Shown here: piece by piece, positions 33,245-47,500 of the stretch
Position numbering within the stretch: position 1 is the first letter of the stretch
Layout of the letters: every line of letters starts with the position of its first letter
Origin: Trichoderma breve
Lineage: Eukaryota; Ascomycota; Sordariomycetes; Hypocreales; Hypocreaceae
Direction of reading: 5' to 3'
Assembly (NCBI RefSeq): GCF_028502605.1
Contig: NC_079237.1
Coordinates: forward strand, 2,852,001-2,916,000
DNA length: 64,000 nt
Translations under genes and position numbers: made by a program
The notes under the pieces: generated by a model
The model's database searches: none
Told to the model about the DNA's origin: nothing
Seen by the model: the letters and a program-made list of their open reading frames with translations, nothing else

Positions 33245-35146
33245 TGTGAAGACAGAAGCCAAGACAGAACGGCATGGCATGGGTCAAGAATGAAAGGGGT
33301 GGATGCCGGCTTGGTGGGATGGGATGGGGATGGGATGCTGTGATGAGGAAAGGATGAAGAGACGCCAGAGGGAGTGGCTGTAGCCCAGCCCAGAGCGGTG
33401 GGAGTGTGCACTACCCCCGTGGCGTGCAATTAGATCAAAGCCCGATACCCTTGCAAGACTCAAGCAGGCGTGAGGGGCATCCGGCCCAGAACGGCATGGC
33501 GCCTTTCCTCAGGCCTGGGAATCACCTCCAAGCTCCAGCCCTGGCCTGCCATGGCCTGCCACAGACACATTCGGACACCTCGGCTTGGGCTTTGGACCGT
33601 CCTCCGGGTCGCTTCCCTGTCCTGTCAGAAGCTTGAAGAGAGCGCCTAAAGGAGCCCGGTAGACGCTACTTTTTGCGCCCCCAAGATTGCGTGGCGCGGC
33701 AGGTATGGGGTACTGCGAAGGACGGAGTCATCCCCTGGGCCTGGTTGGTGTTTTTCATCACGCACACTCTTTTTCTTTGCTTTTTCTTATTGCGTCGAGA
33801 GTGTGTCAGTGTGTGTGTCTGGGTTGTTGATTGTGAGCTGGCATGGCATTAATCTTGTCAGCTTCAGTTCCAAGTACACGGTTGCTGTTCCAGGGGCCCC
33901 GCGACCAGGGTTTACATGCTACCGCAGCGCTGAGTTGAAAAACGTGGAAATTAATCTAGTACCTGACCTATATGATGATGTCTAGGTAGTTTGAGGAAGC
34001 CTCTGCTTCCGTGCGAGGCTGAACCAAGTGCCCATCACTTTATCAACATCGGGAGATGACTGCATAGACGTCGTCTTCCGGGCTGAACTAGGGGAGTGCC
34101 GCAAGCCCAGCAAGGGCGCGTGTTGCAGTGCCGAAGGCCAGCCAGCAAGGGAGATGTTCGCTAAGCGAAGCCATGAGGACGTCCAGAGACGAGACGAGAA
34201 GACGCAAGCTCTGAATGCTGCCTTTGGCCCCCACAGACCCTGCAAGCAGCAAGAAAGAAAAGAAGGCGGTCCGCGCTTGAAGCTGTGCGTGCCCGTGGTG
34301 CCTACGCTTGCATTGCCCATCTGAGATGGCTTGGTCTCGTTGCGTGCTGTGAGGCTTTTCGGCGGCACGCGCAGAGTCAATCATTGATGCATGTGGCTCG
34401 TACGCCATTCCGGTCCGGGGCCCCGGCTACAACCGCGTGCTGCCAAAGGGGAGGAGGCGAGACAAGCACAGATAGATGGAAGCATTCACTAAAGCCAACA
34501 TGAGCTTGCAGGTTCCTGTATGATACATACGAACTATCTAATAGCCTAGCCCGATGAGACTTATCAGTCTGGTTTGCATGCCATTGCCACGCGGTGAGAT
34601 GGTGCAAGCGGTCATTACCGTTGCTGGGCCTGGGCCATCGTCTTACACAGATAGATCGAAGGGTTCACAGAAGGAGGCAACGGAGAATTACGGGTTCGTA
34701 TTTCAGACCTATGACAACAGACGAGGGAATCGATTACACGGCGACAAGTGCGCAAATCTAGCTTGTTGACCCAGCGGATCGACCCCGATCCTTGACTCGT
34801 CGCAAGCACCTGTAATATTATCTGGCTGGCAATCATAGATGAAGAGCTAGCAGCAAGGCAAGGCAGATAACATAACATGTGGAGTTGGTTCGAAGCCCCA
34901 TGACTAACTCTGCCTACAAGTCTGTGTTTTTTCCTTTATATCGTACGAGTTACGAGTACCGCCCTAAAAGCTAGCACTTGGGATGAGCACTATACACCCT
35001 ACAACAAAGTGGATAAAACCCTCCGCTTCAACGTCAGGACAAGGCCCGCGGACTTTGAGAGGTCTGAGATGGCGCGCCTTCCAGTAATTGTCCCTGGTAT
35101 TATCCCGGACCGCACACAGGTCCTGAAGCATACTCGTAGTTGCACG

Positions 35147-35224
35147 TACTCCGTAACTCGTACGAATACAGGTTCAATAGTGGGTAAAAGAAACAGCCAG
35201 GGTTGCGGTGCCTACTACGGAGTA
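35147..35224. promoter_or_regulatory. Pair of TACTCCGTA / TACGGAGTA words
   Basis: Exact 9-mers in opposite orientation at 35147..35155 and 35216..35224, in the large gap. Further exact copies lie at 5658, 36819, 51601, 51909, 51939 and 53210. Function unknown. Confidence 0.5.
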
Positions 35225-38200
35225 TGGAGTACATAGTGTGGGCCAAACAAAAAAGAAAGGAACACACACCAACATTATGCATGTCTCGCCCACCACGCAT
35301 TTCGTTGCCGTATTTTGTGAAACCCGTCCAATGGTGACCGATTGACTCACTGCTATTTCTGGACGAGAGATACGAGCCAGAGCATGGACAAGGCAGCATG
35401 AAAACTCAAGACATGAACCAGAGAAGGGAGAAGAGTTTGTTCTCTTTCTTGCTGCTGCACCCCTGCATGTACACGCCCGCATCGCAACTCGGCCAATGAC
35501 AGCGCCGGGTCCGACAAGGAAAGCCGCTGTAGGTCCCGGCTCCGACGGATGCGCGCATCGTCCGTCAGCGAGATTTCCCTTTTTAATTCCTTTCTGCCGT
35601 TATTCCTCACTGTGTTTGGCTGGCCAGGGGGGTGAAGTGACCCAACGAGAAGACGGCCAGGGAACGGATAGGGAAGGATACCATATCAAAAGAGCAGCAA
35701 AGAAGGATTCTGTTGGTACGGAATACAGGGTGACTTTGTGTGGGATATTGGACCAGGGGGTGGGAAATGCGGGACTACGGAGGGGCCCTTTCCCAAAGGC
35801 TGCCGCAGATAGACCTTCCAACCAGACAATGACGTGCAGGCCCAATCCGGTAATTCGTCAGTCCGGTGCGAAAGCGCGGAATATACCACGGAATATTGAC
35901 GGAACATAGCACCAAACAACCACGCAAACGCAACGCAACGCACGATGGAAGCCGGTGACATGTTTTGATGAGCATCCGCGCATCTCAGCCAGGGCTCACA
36001 AGGCATTGCGTCGTGCAAAGCAAAAGTTACACGTGGTCCAGAGCTTTCGCCTGGTTTTTCTCATTCCGCGGTGCCGGCCATGCATGCTACCCCGTACATA
36101 TCAACTACACGAACACATGCAATCAGGCAAGGCAAACTGGAGTTTACCCGCGTGTACATCAATGCCTATTGTCGAAACTCGTCTGGTTAAAGCTACGGTT
36201 CGTTTAGTTGCCGGCACCACAATTCCACATTTGCATCCACCGCAGTAAAAGACGCAAGACAAAATAAACGGTTTACTCGTTTAGTCAGACATTCAACGGC
36301 TCGTCTTTCGCATAAGGCCACAGGTGAGGCCCGTTTCGGTAACAGGTGGTCAACTAACACCGGAAGCCATGACCATGACGCGACGCAGAAGAGGCAATAA
36401 AAATGGAGGAATTAATTAAAATGCTCGGCGACCTCAAACCCGAGTAGACCCAACAGTTTCCGAGACATACATGAATGCTCTTTTTTGCAGGGAATAAAAC
36501 AAGAAAATGGGATTGCGCAAAGAGTGCTCATGACTCTCTCTCGCCTTTGTTGGTTCGAGTGCGTTCCCCAAGTACAGGTGCTATGCCCAGAAGGTAAAAA
36601 GGTACATGGCCAAGTACCTCCCCATAGAAATCGATACGACGAGATACGACGCGAACGGAAGAGAGCGAGATCCATCGGTTGCCATTCCGCTCCAGGCAAT
36701 GCAAAGTTTCCGCACTAGCATCGACGGTAGATGGACTGGATAAATTAAAGGGGACAGGGATATAGGGCAGGCGATTGAGTTGGATGGGGAAGGGCTTGGG
36801 TGCGACTCAGCGCTCCGGTACTCCGTACACGCGGTCCGTACCTGTGTGCTATGCGCGGCACAGGTACTCATACACCTCCAGGGCTTGTACCTACAGTTAC
36901 CGCTCAGGTTTTAGGCGCATGCATCTCAAACTTCAATTTTGACTGCAGTAGTTCAAGTATCAACTGACAGCACATTAATAAAACAAAACAACGTCTTGGC
37001 CCCGAAGATACTTTCCGGCAAGCAGAAGAAGCCTCCGTGAAAGTCGGCCCCCTCCGTGAAAAGCAACAACCAGACAGAGCCAGAGAGAAACGTATCTGTT
37101 GCCACCAGCAATCTCCTCCCCCCTCCCTCGAAACTATCGACGGACGTCAAATCTATTCTTGTCTGCCTTCCGTGCCCCCATCCAACAGGCAGCAGACAAG
37201 GTCATCGGCCCTTGGCAGGGTGAACTGAAAGGAAGCACAGGAGAAAGAAGACATCAATCAAGCCGGCTTACCAGGGTGTGTGTCTAAGTTGTGCTCAGTT
37301 GTACTCGTAGTATCTGATCTGGCCGGCTGCTCCACGGTCTCCTGGATCGCGAGAGAGCATCAGCAATCAATCACGAATCTCCACAGACAAAAAACACACG
37401 AGGGAATCGACGAGGCTCTGCGGTCCACAAAATATGCACCACGTTTGGCGTCAACCCCCGTCTCTCTCACTCTCGTTCTCATCTTGTCTCTCACAAGGGC
37501 CCCCGATTTTCACCAGGGTCTTTGATTTGTTTCGCTGATTCCATGGCGTCTGCCCCGCTCAAAATTAGCGCCTTTTTTTTCCTTTCTTAACCCTGATCCA
37601 TCATCATCTTCTTTTTTTTTCGCCTAAGAACGAGCAGGAAATAAGAACGAGGAGTGGGGCAAAACGTGACGCTGGATAGGGCAGGGATGCGGCGCGAATT
37701 CGAGACTAATTAGGGAAAGCGCGAATCGACAATCCCAACTCCCGCAGGCTCCCGAAGCGGAATGGCCGCCTTTTCTTGGTTCGAAAAAAAAAAAAGCTTG
37801 GCTCCACTACCCTTGTCAAGAACAGGCCAAGCTTTCTTTTTTCTCTTTCTCCTCCCTCGTAGACCCTGTGCAACGACTTTGTCTCGGCCTCCTTGTGATA
37901 AGACGTGCTGCAAGCGCAAAACCACCCCCTTGGCAGCCCGTCTATTCCCAAACGGTCCATTGGGTTGTATGTTTCTGTTCATTCCACTTCAGAAATCAGC
38001 CTCGTGCATGCTCTCTTTCGCAATGCCAATATATTGATTGCTTTTTCAGCGCGCGAAATGGACCGTAAAGCAGAAAGCTTCCCGGGATGCGATGCGACGG
38101 GAGGCTCATCCATTCCAGCCCCCCGTGTGACTCGATCCGGGCCAAAAACTCATCATGATACCACTGATGAATAGTCCAGGCAATAATACTACCCTATGGC

Positions 38201-41200
38201 TTTTAATTCTCACCTTGTTTTTTGCTCTCTTTCACATCACCCCCCTCCCCCCGTCGTTGCAGAGAAAACGTGTCCCATGGTGCTAAGTAGTACGAGTATA
38301 TTTCGTCAAGAGCTTGTAATAGCCATTTGAGCATATGACTTGATACTACGTCCCATTCCAAGTTTGATAGCGGGGTGTATCCCAACTCTAGACCCCTCCT
38401 TTTCCGCGAATGTCTCAAAGCCACCGCATTTTCAATGGCGGCTTGATGAGCCCCTCCTCTTCCCTTGCCTCTATGGCTTCATGTGGCGCAACGGTTATGG
38501 TTGATTTTTAGTCTTTTCTGCCCACATGTACTCTTTCTTTACTCCCACGCGGTGCAAGCGACAACCGGGTAACCCGAGACGGCGGGCAATGGCGCTTTCT
38601 CGCTCCAGGAAAGCATAATGCGATACCTTACCTATGCAGATTGAGTTTTTTCTCCATTTTGTATTTCTCCATCGCGGCGAAATGAGATGAGCCGAGCTTT
38701 GAGATCTGCTGTTTCATGATTTTTTTTGCATTCCTCAATTCCTATGTCCTCTTTCTAACTTCTTGCGTGTTGGTTGTTTCGCTAACATGAAGAGCACGGC
38801 CTTTTCTAGAGTAGAAGAGTCGCTGACGTGCATACACTCAACCAAGTGCCAACCGACCCCTCCTCGTGGCTCGAAGTGCGAAGCGACGAGCCGATGGGTG
38901 TCGCTGTGAAGCATAATCTTGTGTTACGTGTCATTCTTTCCTACGTATACTTTTCATGATTTGTGCAGATCTTTTCTCACTTCCAATCAAACCTATTCTC
39001 TTTCTTTTTTTCTTGTTTTTGTCTTGTCTTGTCTGGTCTTTCATCAGCTGCAATGATTTGTTTGATGTGCGGTATCGGGCTGCCGTTCACATCTCTCATT
39101 GGTAATGCCTTTTTGGGACGAAAACGCAGTATACTGCCCGCTGATTGGCCAGAAACCTCCGCCACCGCCTCGAGTCGATGGCGGTGCAATGCATATCTAC
39201 AACATATGCATGCTAATGCAGCGGCACAACAGAAAAAAAGCAACTTGCCAGTAAAAGTGTGTGATGGTCAATGTAGTCACTACTTCGTATCTGTAAAAAG
39301 CTGCAGACTAAGAGACACCAAGAAGGCGGTGCCTATGCCGGTACCATGTTCTTCGTCCCATGTACATCTTTTGCCCCCCTTCGCTCGCTTCAATCTTCTT
39401 CTACCTCGACACCCCCAGACCTCTCTCTCATTCGGTTTCCCATCTTGGCGACACATGGCTTGAAGTGGAGCGGTCAAAGGGCTTGCTTGCTAGTTGCCTA
39501 CGCCAGGCGCCAATGCTCCTCGCCCAGAGGAGAGGCCCCCAAACTTCGTCTGTGCAACACCGGATTGCTGGGTAAATCATCCGCGCCCCCGTGCGAAAGC
39601 CACAGCGCAAGCATGCCTCGCGCCAGGTCAGATGCGGCAATGGCTGAAAAGCACCTGGCGACAGCCGGATGGGATGGCATGGGATGAGATATGATGGGAA
39701 AGGATTGCAGCCCTCCGACACTATTGTCGCATCCCGCCCCCGCCAGTCTCCTGTTTTTTCCTGAGACACAAGAAACACACAGACACACACAAAAAACGGT
39801 GCTGTGCCGCGTGCCGTTGAAGGAGGATGATGATGAGACACGGCGAGCGCCTACGAGATTTGCCGTGCCGTTGTTGCCATCATCCTCTCCACGGGCGTGT
39901 AAGCCGCCGCGTGGTTCCTCGGAGATCAAACCAGCTGGTCGGGACCGAAAGGGCTCGCATCAACATTGTTCCAGCGCGAGTGAGTGAAGAGGGTGTGAAG
40001 AGAAAACTCGAACTAACCAAGCAGAGCAAGTGCAATCCTTCGAGGTGTGGATTGATTTGGCGTCAAGGATTCACAAGTTACAAGTTACAGATCAGTTGCT
40101 CCGTGGCCCCAAACAGGTACTCCAGAGCTGGCCATCTCATAAGTGACAAAACCTGGGTGTCCCCCCAGTGGGCTGGAATGGCAGCTGGCAGTTGAGCAAG
40201 ACAGGTTCGCGGTTGTCTTTGCGCCTTGCCGCTCCCCGTGGTGGATTTCCCGCCTCACTTTGCTTTGCTCTCGGTGAGCGAAATGAACCCCCTATGATGT
40301 CCATCACTCCATTGGAATGCACGCTGCCGAATCAGCCATCGGTGTCAAGGTTCGCTCAAGCGCCAGTGGCGCTGCCGTTTGGAGGCTCGCATCCGCCCCT
40401 TTGGGCTCCTTTTAGCGGCATGCGTCGAGCGAGAACCGAAGTGCTTAGCAGTATCAGGATGGGGCTGGAGGAATTCACTCGCACCCGCTCAGCCCTATGA
40501 AGTCTGGACTTGGTGCACAGCAAAAATAATTCCTCATTCCAAAGCAGCACATGGCATTTGTCCCAGCACCGCGGGACCGTTGAACGGCTTTCACCGCCAT
40601 CTTGGGTAAAACATTTGGGAGTTAAAAAAAGAATGGCCTGGGACAGAAGGGAGAGATATTCGTTAGACTTTGAAGCTCCCGTACTTAGCCGAGACCATCT
40701 CGGGGGGCATTGGGGCAAAAACGCTATCAATCATGGTTATTCGCAAAGGCCAACATCCTTGCTGCATGGAGGGCGCATCGTACGGCAGGTCTTTCTTGTT
40801 TCTCTTCTGGCAGAGAGCTCGTCTCTGAGCCAGCAATGGATGTCTTTGCCAGCCGCCCCCGTCGCAAATTCATCAAACCCCCCTCCTTTGGCCATTGGCC
40901 CATCTCGTTGGTTTTAGCGCGCCGTTGGATCACAATTCGAGGCATACTCGAGACACTAGTACTAATTATATCGACGCCAAAGAGATGGCTGCCGTTGGTT
41001 GGCTGCTATTCTCCTCCTTGGATACTCGTAAAGAAAAAGTGAGGCTCCGGGAAGGCGTCGTTCCCCTCAAATTTACGAACAAGTGCATGTACAAGTGTAG
41101 TGAAGAGCTTTATGTAAGCACGGAGCAGTTCTGTGACGTGATGTTTATCCGACGTCCGAAGCCAAAACCAACAAAGTTGGAGATGGTTCTCCTCTTTCTT

Positions 41201-41540
41201 CCCCCATGCCAGTAAGCACGGGAGCGTAAAAGAAAAACCTTGTCATCCGTGCTACTCGGACTTGTCGAAGAACACACGATTACGATGCAGCCAATCGAGG
41301 CGCCCGGTTGGCTGATGGGAAGGAATAAGCGCACATCACGTCCGACCGGGGTGCCACGCCCGCTAATTGGAACTGACCCGGGATCATGGACTCGACTCAA
41401 CTCAAGAAGTCGCCCTCTGACCCATCCTCCTGGGATTTCCAGGGGCACAGGGCGACTACTAAGACGGCTTCGAGGGAATGCAGTTCAGGGGCGGAAAGGC
41501 GCAACGCAAGGACGCACGCGCGCACAACGCAAACGCACGG

Positions 41541-41585
41541 CCTTGGGTCTTGGTCTTGGTCTTGGTCTTATTCTTGGTCTTGGGG
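41541..41585 (+). repeat. Imperfect (CTTGGT)n hexamer array
   Basis: About seven CTTGGT-like units, with two variants (CTTGGG and CTTATT), in the large gap. No coding frame of interest passes through it. Confidence 0.85.
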
Positions 41586-44500
41586 CTAGAGGTCTTGGAT
41601 ATTCGGGGCCCCAACCAGCCAGCGAACGAGCGCCTCCCCCCGCCCGTCAAGATTGTCAACATTCACGCACGCTTCGGGGACTGCAAACCGAACAAGCTAT
41701 GGAGACTGGCTGCAACTGAATTTCGGGCTGCATCGCTTCGCCCTCAAATCGGTATTGTGGCTGCGTCGAACACGGCACTTGGACCTCAAGCCCCTTCGCC
41801 GGCGCCGCCGCCAGGAAACCCTATTCGGGAAGTGGCTTAGGCATATTTGCTGCTTTGTGCTTGGATGGGCGACCGACGAAGTGCTGTGCCCAGGAAAGCG
41901 TGCTCGGTAGGGCTGAGCAAATGCACGCTTGCTTTGTGCTGTCAATTCTGCTCACCACATCCGAGTCCAAAAGCACGTTAGCCCGGTGCTACAGGGTGGA
42001 TCAAGCTTCTCGCGGGCGTGAGGCTATAGCCGTCGACGACGTGGTCGCGATACTTGCACCCCCTCACCATCTTGCTCCCCCTTCTGCTGCCAAATCCCTG
42101 ACGTTCATCCTCAGTCCCGTCCATGGTCCATCTTGCCGACACGCCAATCTTGTCAGGGTCCTGGCCACACAGCGTCCCATCCGCAATCTCTGTCCACGAG
42201 GCCTGTCATGTCTATCCCACCCATGGATGTGAATCCCCCTGCTGCTTGCGCTTATTGGCGTTCCATTCTTTCGACGAGCAACCCAGTGTGCGCGGCTCAA
42301 GGGTACGTATCGCGTCTGATCCAATGCGGTAATCAGTGCGATCGCATCCTCTCCCGGAATTCTTTCTGAACAGTACCGTACCGGATAGGTCAGGATGGCC
42401 CCACCCTTGCCTGCCTGCAGCTGGGGTGAATCATGAATCATACCGGCCAAGCCTAAACCTCCGCTCTCCTTGCTTCATCAAGGCATTTACATTTCCCGTA
42501 CGGGCATGCTGCTGCGTGTATCACAGGATTGCCTGGTTACTTGCACAGGCATGCTGCTCAACCCTAGGAGAGACCTGCCATGGGATATGTCTCTATCCCT
42601 TGCACCTTGATGTAACAAAGGAAAAAAGAAGGAAAGAAAAAAAGATGCTCCTTTCTCATGTTGTGTTCGGCGTGACCTACTTCATCCGGACCGCGATTGC
42701 ATCAATATTGCAAAAACCTTGGCCGAGATGCCCTGCTGCACACGTGGTTGGCTCTTTTACGGAAGTATATCGCCAGGATGTTACCCTGCTGTGCATTGTT
42801 GCTGAAGCCCGCCACGAATACAGCCATGTACCGTGTCTGGCACTTACATGAGCACCGCGGGCTCAGTGTTCAGTGCAAATTCTTGTGCGAGGCTTCTGCA
42901 CAGGTACATACGTCAGAGTTGTATTTGCAGTTCAGCTGGTTTCACTGCAGGGAATCTATTGTCCATGGAACAGTATGCTGCTTTCATTTGCTCCCCCCTT
43001 TTCCAATAGAGGCCGACAATTGAGGCCTCTCTGCTGTGCCACTGCGCCTTCCGTGCGAGTTGATGTGAGGTGCGAGTGTACCAAGTTGCTGCGTGTACTT
43101 CCAGAGACTACGGAAACGGTACCCAATGTAAAATATTATAAGTCAGAGCCGTCACGGACCGTCTTGATAGGCTGCCATTACTGCGCGGCAAGGGAAAGCT
43201 TCTCAATAAGGTTTTGTGCAGGAGCCGGGACGGCCGAGCAGAACAGCGTTTGTGTGCCACCTCTCGGATAGGCTAGCCTATCCCGTGTGTCGACACTATG
43301 CCTCTATCGTCGCCGTTGGTATAAGCTCTGTATGACCTCTTTTTTATCATTATTTTCTGACAAAGTACGCCGACTTACAAATTGGATGGATATTGGACTT
43401 CATATCCTTGCACAATCCCATCATGCTGGTATACGTACTTGCATCGCAATACCGTACAAGTACGGAGTGTCCAACGCGGTGATGAACCCCGTTCAGGAAA
43501 TACGGACCCTGCACAAGAAGACATACGAGAGCTTGCACGCATTACAATCCTTCGAAAATACGGAAAAGTACCACGAATAGAATACTCTGTAATACTCGTA
43601 CTCTTTACGGCGTACAGTACAATAGCAGAGCCATGTGACTGCTCCGTATTGTCCTCACACTTGCATCACCTTCACAGCGTCCCACATTTCCGGGTCTATG
43701 ACCAGACATGTATAAACGCTTATAAGCCTTCCGCAACGGGAATCAACAACGCTCATCGTTTTATGTTTCAAGGTGCTTTATCAAACCCCCCTTTCGACTC
43801 CACCCATCAGATTATACGACATATACGACCAACCTTGATTCCAAAGTTTCGACAGTGAGTCTCCGTAGTATTTGGGCCTGTTCTTGTTGTACTCGTAAAC
43901 GGAATGCTTTTTGCACTCAGGGGCAGCCCTCGTTGGATACTGTGCTTCTGCTGACTTAATCATATGGCTGCCAATCAAAGTAGGTTTCGCAAGGCATCCC
44001 CATATGAGGTAATGGAATGGCTCATCGATCTCGGTCTATTCTCAAGCAGGAAGCGAAGTCGCGAAATCGTCTTAATGTCAGCGTTCTGCACCTCGTACAC
44101 TAATCCCCCTTTAGTCAAGGGCAGCCTCTTTTTATTTCTGAGAAATAACATTCTGAGACATGTTCCCTTGTATGATTGGCCGAACGGTGCAGCGGCTTCG
44201 TAATTACGCAGCAGCCACAGCAGTGTTCTGCCGCAGTACGTACCTGGTCCACAAGGCAAAACCGCGGGCAACAGTCAGATTGGCCTGTGCCCTTGATGTG
44301 TTCAAAAACCTCGGACTCTGACCAATCGCAGCTCGTCCTTAAAGCCCCGGTCACATGTCTCTTCGCCTAGCTTCGCCACTCTCAGTTAGTTGTGGGCTTC
44401 CATTTCCAGCATTCCCCATCGCCAGCCGTCCATTTGCCAGAACCCTAGCCGCCTCGTCTTCCGAGCTTGATCCCGTCTTTTTCGATCTCGGGGGCGCGAC

Positions 44501-47500
44501 TCGCCTTCTCCACGCGGATGAGCTCACTAGCCACTGAGACGCTCTCCGGAACAGGCTTTTCCCGAGGGCCCTTTCGGCCCCAGTCGCACAGGCATCGACG
44601 ACAGTGTGGCACAAACGGCAGCGCTAGCAGCCAAGGGGAATGTGATGTGCCTGCATCGCTGCCTTCTGGAGATCTTGGGGTCTTACAGCAGAAAAGGCGG
44701 GCGACGATGCCGACCGTCGCCTACGTAGCCCCAAACGTCTACCGGTCGTCAATTGGGGTAAAATCCGGAGAGAGAAGCTAGCCAAACTGCTCTACCGACA
44801 GACACGAGGCGCGCGTCACCAGATGGAAGAGACAAGACTCGCCCTGCTTTCGGGATGGAACGAGGCGTCCTTGCGGCTCTTGCAGGTTGTAAAAATAGAT
44901 TCCCGCACAGTTAGCGGACAGATTGTCGCGAGCTTGCGCCTTCTAGCCCATCTACAGTACGTTCGAGAGCCGGAGTGCACAACTACACTACAGTACACTC
45001 TGGAACCTGCAAAGCAGCATCCTCCGATGGCTCGCAGATGCAAAAAGACAAAGCCGGACGCGGTGCGACAACGCCACACCCACATGTCGGACCTCTTTTC
45101 CCTCTGTCTCGACCAACAGGTGTCCAGTGCACATGGGGAAATCTGATGCAGCCTTTGCCCCCCTTCTCGTCGGCCAACATGCCCATACCCACCCTTCCGC
45201 GCTTCTTCTCGATCCTACATAACGTGCCCGTCGGATCTCGAGTTTGAGCTGCTTTGTTGTCTCAGTCCGAAGGGGAGGCAAGGTAAGAAACGTGGTGGAA
45301 GGATTAGGCTGCATCGTGTCCGAGAATGAAGGTTGCGGAATTATCGCTGTCTGTGGCAATCCGGATTTCAAGTTAGACACAAACTTGCATGTGTGCAGCT
45401 CGGCATGTGGTCTTATTGCTGTACAGTACGTACACCTTGAGCCTCAAGGTGGCCGGCGGGAGGGAAGTTGTGGGCGCCGGGAGAACACTAGCTCTGGTGT
45501 TGTTGGCTGGGCGGGCTTTTCAACATACATGCGGCCTGTCAACAACACACGAGGATGAATAGCCAGCTGGCAGCAGCCATATTGCGACGTACTGCGGATG
45601 GCGGCTCTCGAAGGACGCTCTCTGGCTACCTACCTACCCTGAACTGTGGAAGTCATTACGTTGTTTACCGCGGAGCTCTTTGGCCCCCAAAAAGCCACCG
45701 TTTATCTTCTGTTTGCTTTTGTCGACATGCAGTGAATACGGAACCTCTAGCTATCTGATACAAAGCCTCCATGCAGGGGCTCTTGAAGATCATGCGTGCT
45801 GCGAGTCGTGAAATCTGGTCCAATATGGAGGGGTTGGCCACTTTGGGAGGGCAGCAGAACCCGCCATCACACGCTTTACATCCTCTGGTCACTGCGTGTT
45901 AGACAGGCCAACACTATCAAAATTATCATGCATATCAAAAGGAATATCAATAGCGCTTGACGTTCAACCAAGGTTGGCGAAATTTGGACCAAAGCTATCT
46001 ACACTCACCATCCGAATGAGGCTTCATGGAGCGATATATTGAAGGGCTTAGCTTGCATCACTGGCCCAGGCGCCAAGAGGAAGCGGTCCCCATTAAGCAT
46101 GTCGCGCAAAGGCAGGGGTGCCAAGGAAAGTGGGAGGCGGTCGGGACGCGACAGGGAGGCCAGGAAAGGGGGGCGTGTAGACGTTCTGCAGCGCCGGGAT
46201 GAGGGCAGCTCCCAGCAGCCAGGGTGGTGGTGGAGGGATGGCGTTTCGAAGCTCTGTTTGCCGAGCCCATACTTCTTTGTTCCCACACCCCAGCAGCCCC
46301 GGCAATTCGGTAGCCCAAGGACTCGGTTCGCCGTGTGACTCGCACTGACTAACTGCAAGCAGAAGCGACAGGATCAAGGGCCAGGACGGGCGAGATCGAC
46401 AACAATGTCACCGACGATTGCCAGGGCCCGAGAGCGACAAAAAATGATATTTGATTGCTGGACACAGGACCTGCTCATCAAAGTACGCAATACGGCAACG
46501 ATTATCAAGTTGAGATCATGTCAACGGGCAAACAAGCCACACCGCAAATACCGCTCTATAGTGTATTTTCCTGGTTTGCGATAGATTGCATGGCCACGTT
46601 TGGATCGTGATCAGGATCGTCAACTAGCAGTGCATACACGTTCATGCCGATATTAAGCTAACACCAGACGCCGATCAACTTCGCACCGCTTTGCGCCCCT
46701 TTCGACGGTGCAATGCTTTTGAGTATTGGAGGGTGAAACTATACTTCAGCCATTCCGGCTGTCGGGCAAGCCGAATGATTTCGCTTCCGATCGTATCAAT
46801 CACTGGGCTGAGGAGATGTTGCGACAAAGCGCAGAGCAAGTCACATCGCATGAATGAATTGAGATTTGATTTGGCTCGATTTGGCTTGCCTGAGAGGGGG
46901 GTGGTTTTGATGTGTTACGAATAGACACCTCAGCTTCTCATTGGCCAGTCCGTATTTTTCTTCTCAACCCCACGATGTTCTTGCAGGGCTTGCCTGTCGC
47001 AGGCATGTGAATAGTGGAGACTGCCCGGCAGTGGGCTTGTACCAAGAAAACAAGCCGGTTCTCGTCGTGGCCAAAGTATACAGCGGTGGAAGTCGCCATG
47101 GTCTCGAACCGTATGGGCGAAATCTCCAATGATGGCGCTGGATTTGATTTGCCTTTCCCGCGTCGCTGGTGCCTCTGCATTGGCCACTGCCTGGTCATAT
47201 GCTCGAAATTGCTTTTGAAGGGGTTAACCAGCCAAGCCTACCTCGAGCGGTGGTGGCTGTAAAAGCAACTTGAGAAGCTTGGAGCCACTGCGGGAGAGCT
47301 CCCAGAGCTAACCCTCATCCATTCTAGACCTCAAGCCTTCGCGTCGACAGCCACCACTGGCAGACTGTTGCAGCGCCACGACAACCGGCAGGTATAACGA
47401 GACCCGGCAATCTGGGGGCCGCTACCCCTGCTTCATTCCAGGCAACTCCAAGAAGCTGGAAAACAAAAGGAAAGAAAGGGTTATATGACAAGTCATGAGC

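Noticed and set aside
34884..34900. GGTTCGAAGCCCC, resembling a tRNA B box
   Set aside because: No A box at suitable spacing upstream and no cloverleaf can be drawn.
38963..39463. 166-codon frame with a hydrophobic start resembling a signal peptide
   Set aside because: The hydrophobic stretch comes from a T-rich tract. The remainder is low-information sequence, and other frames in the area are equally open.
41240..41719. 159-codon frame with a Gly-Leu repeat
   Set aside because: The repeat is a translation of the (CTTGGT)n simple array; no protein evidence.
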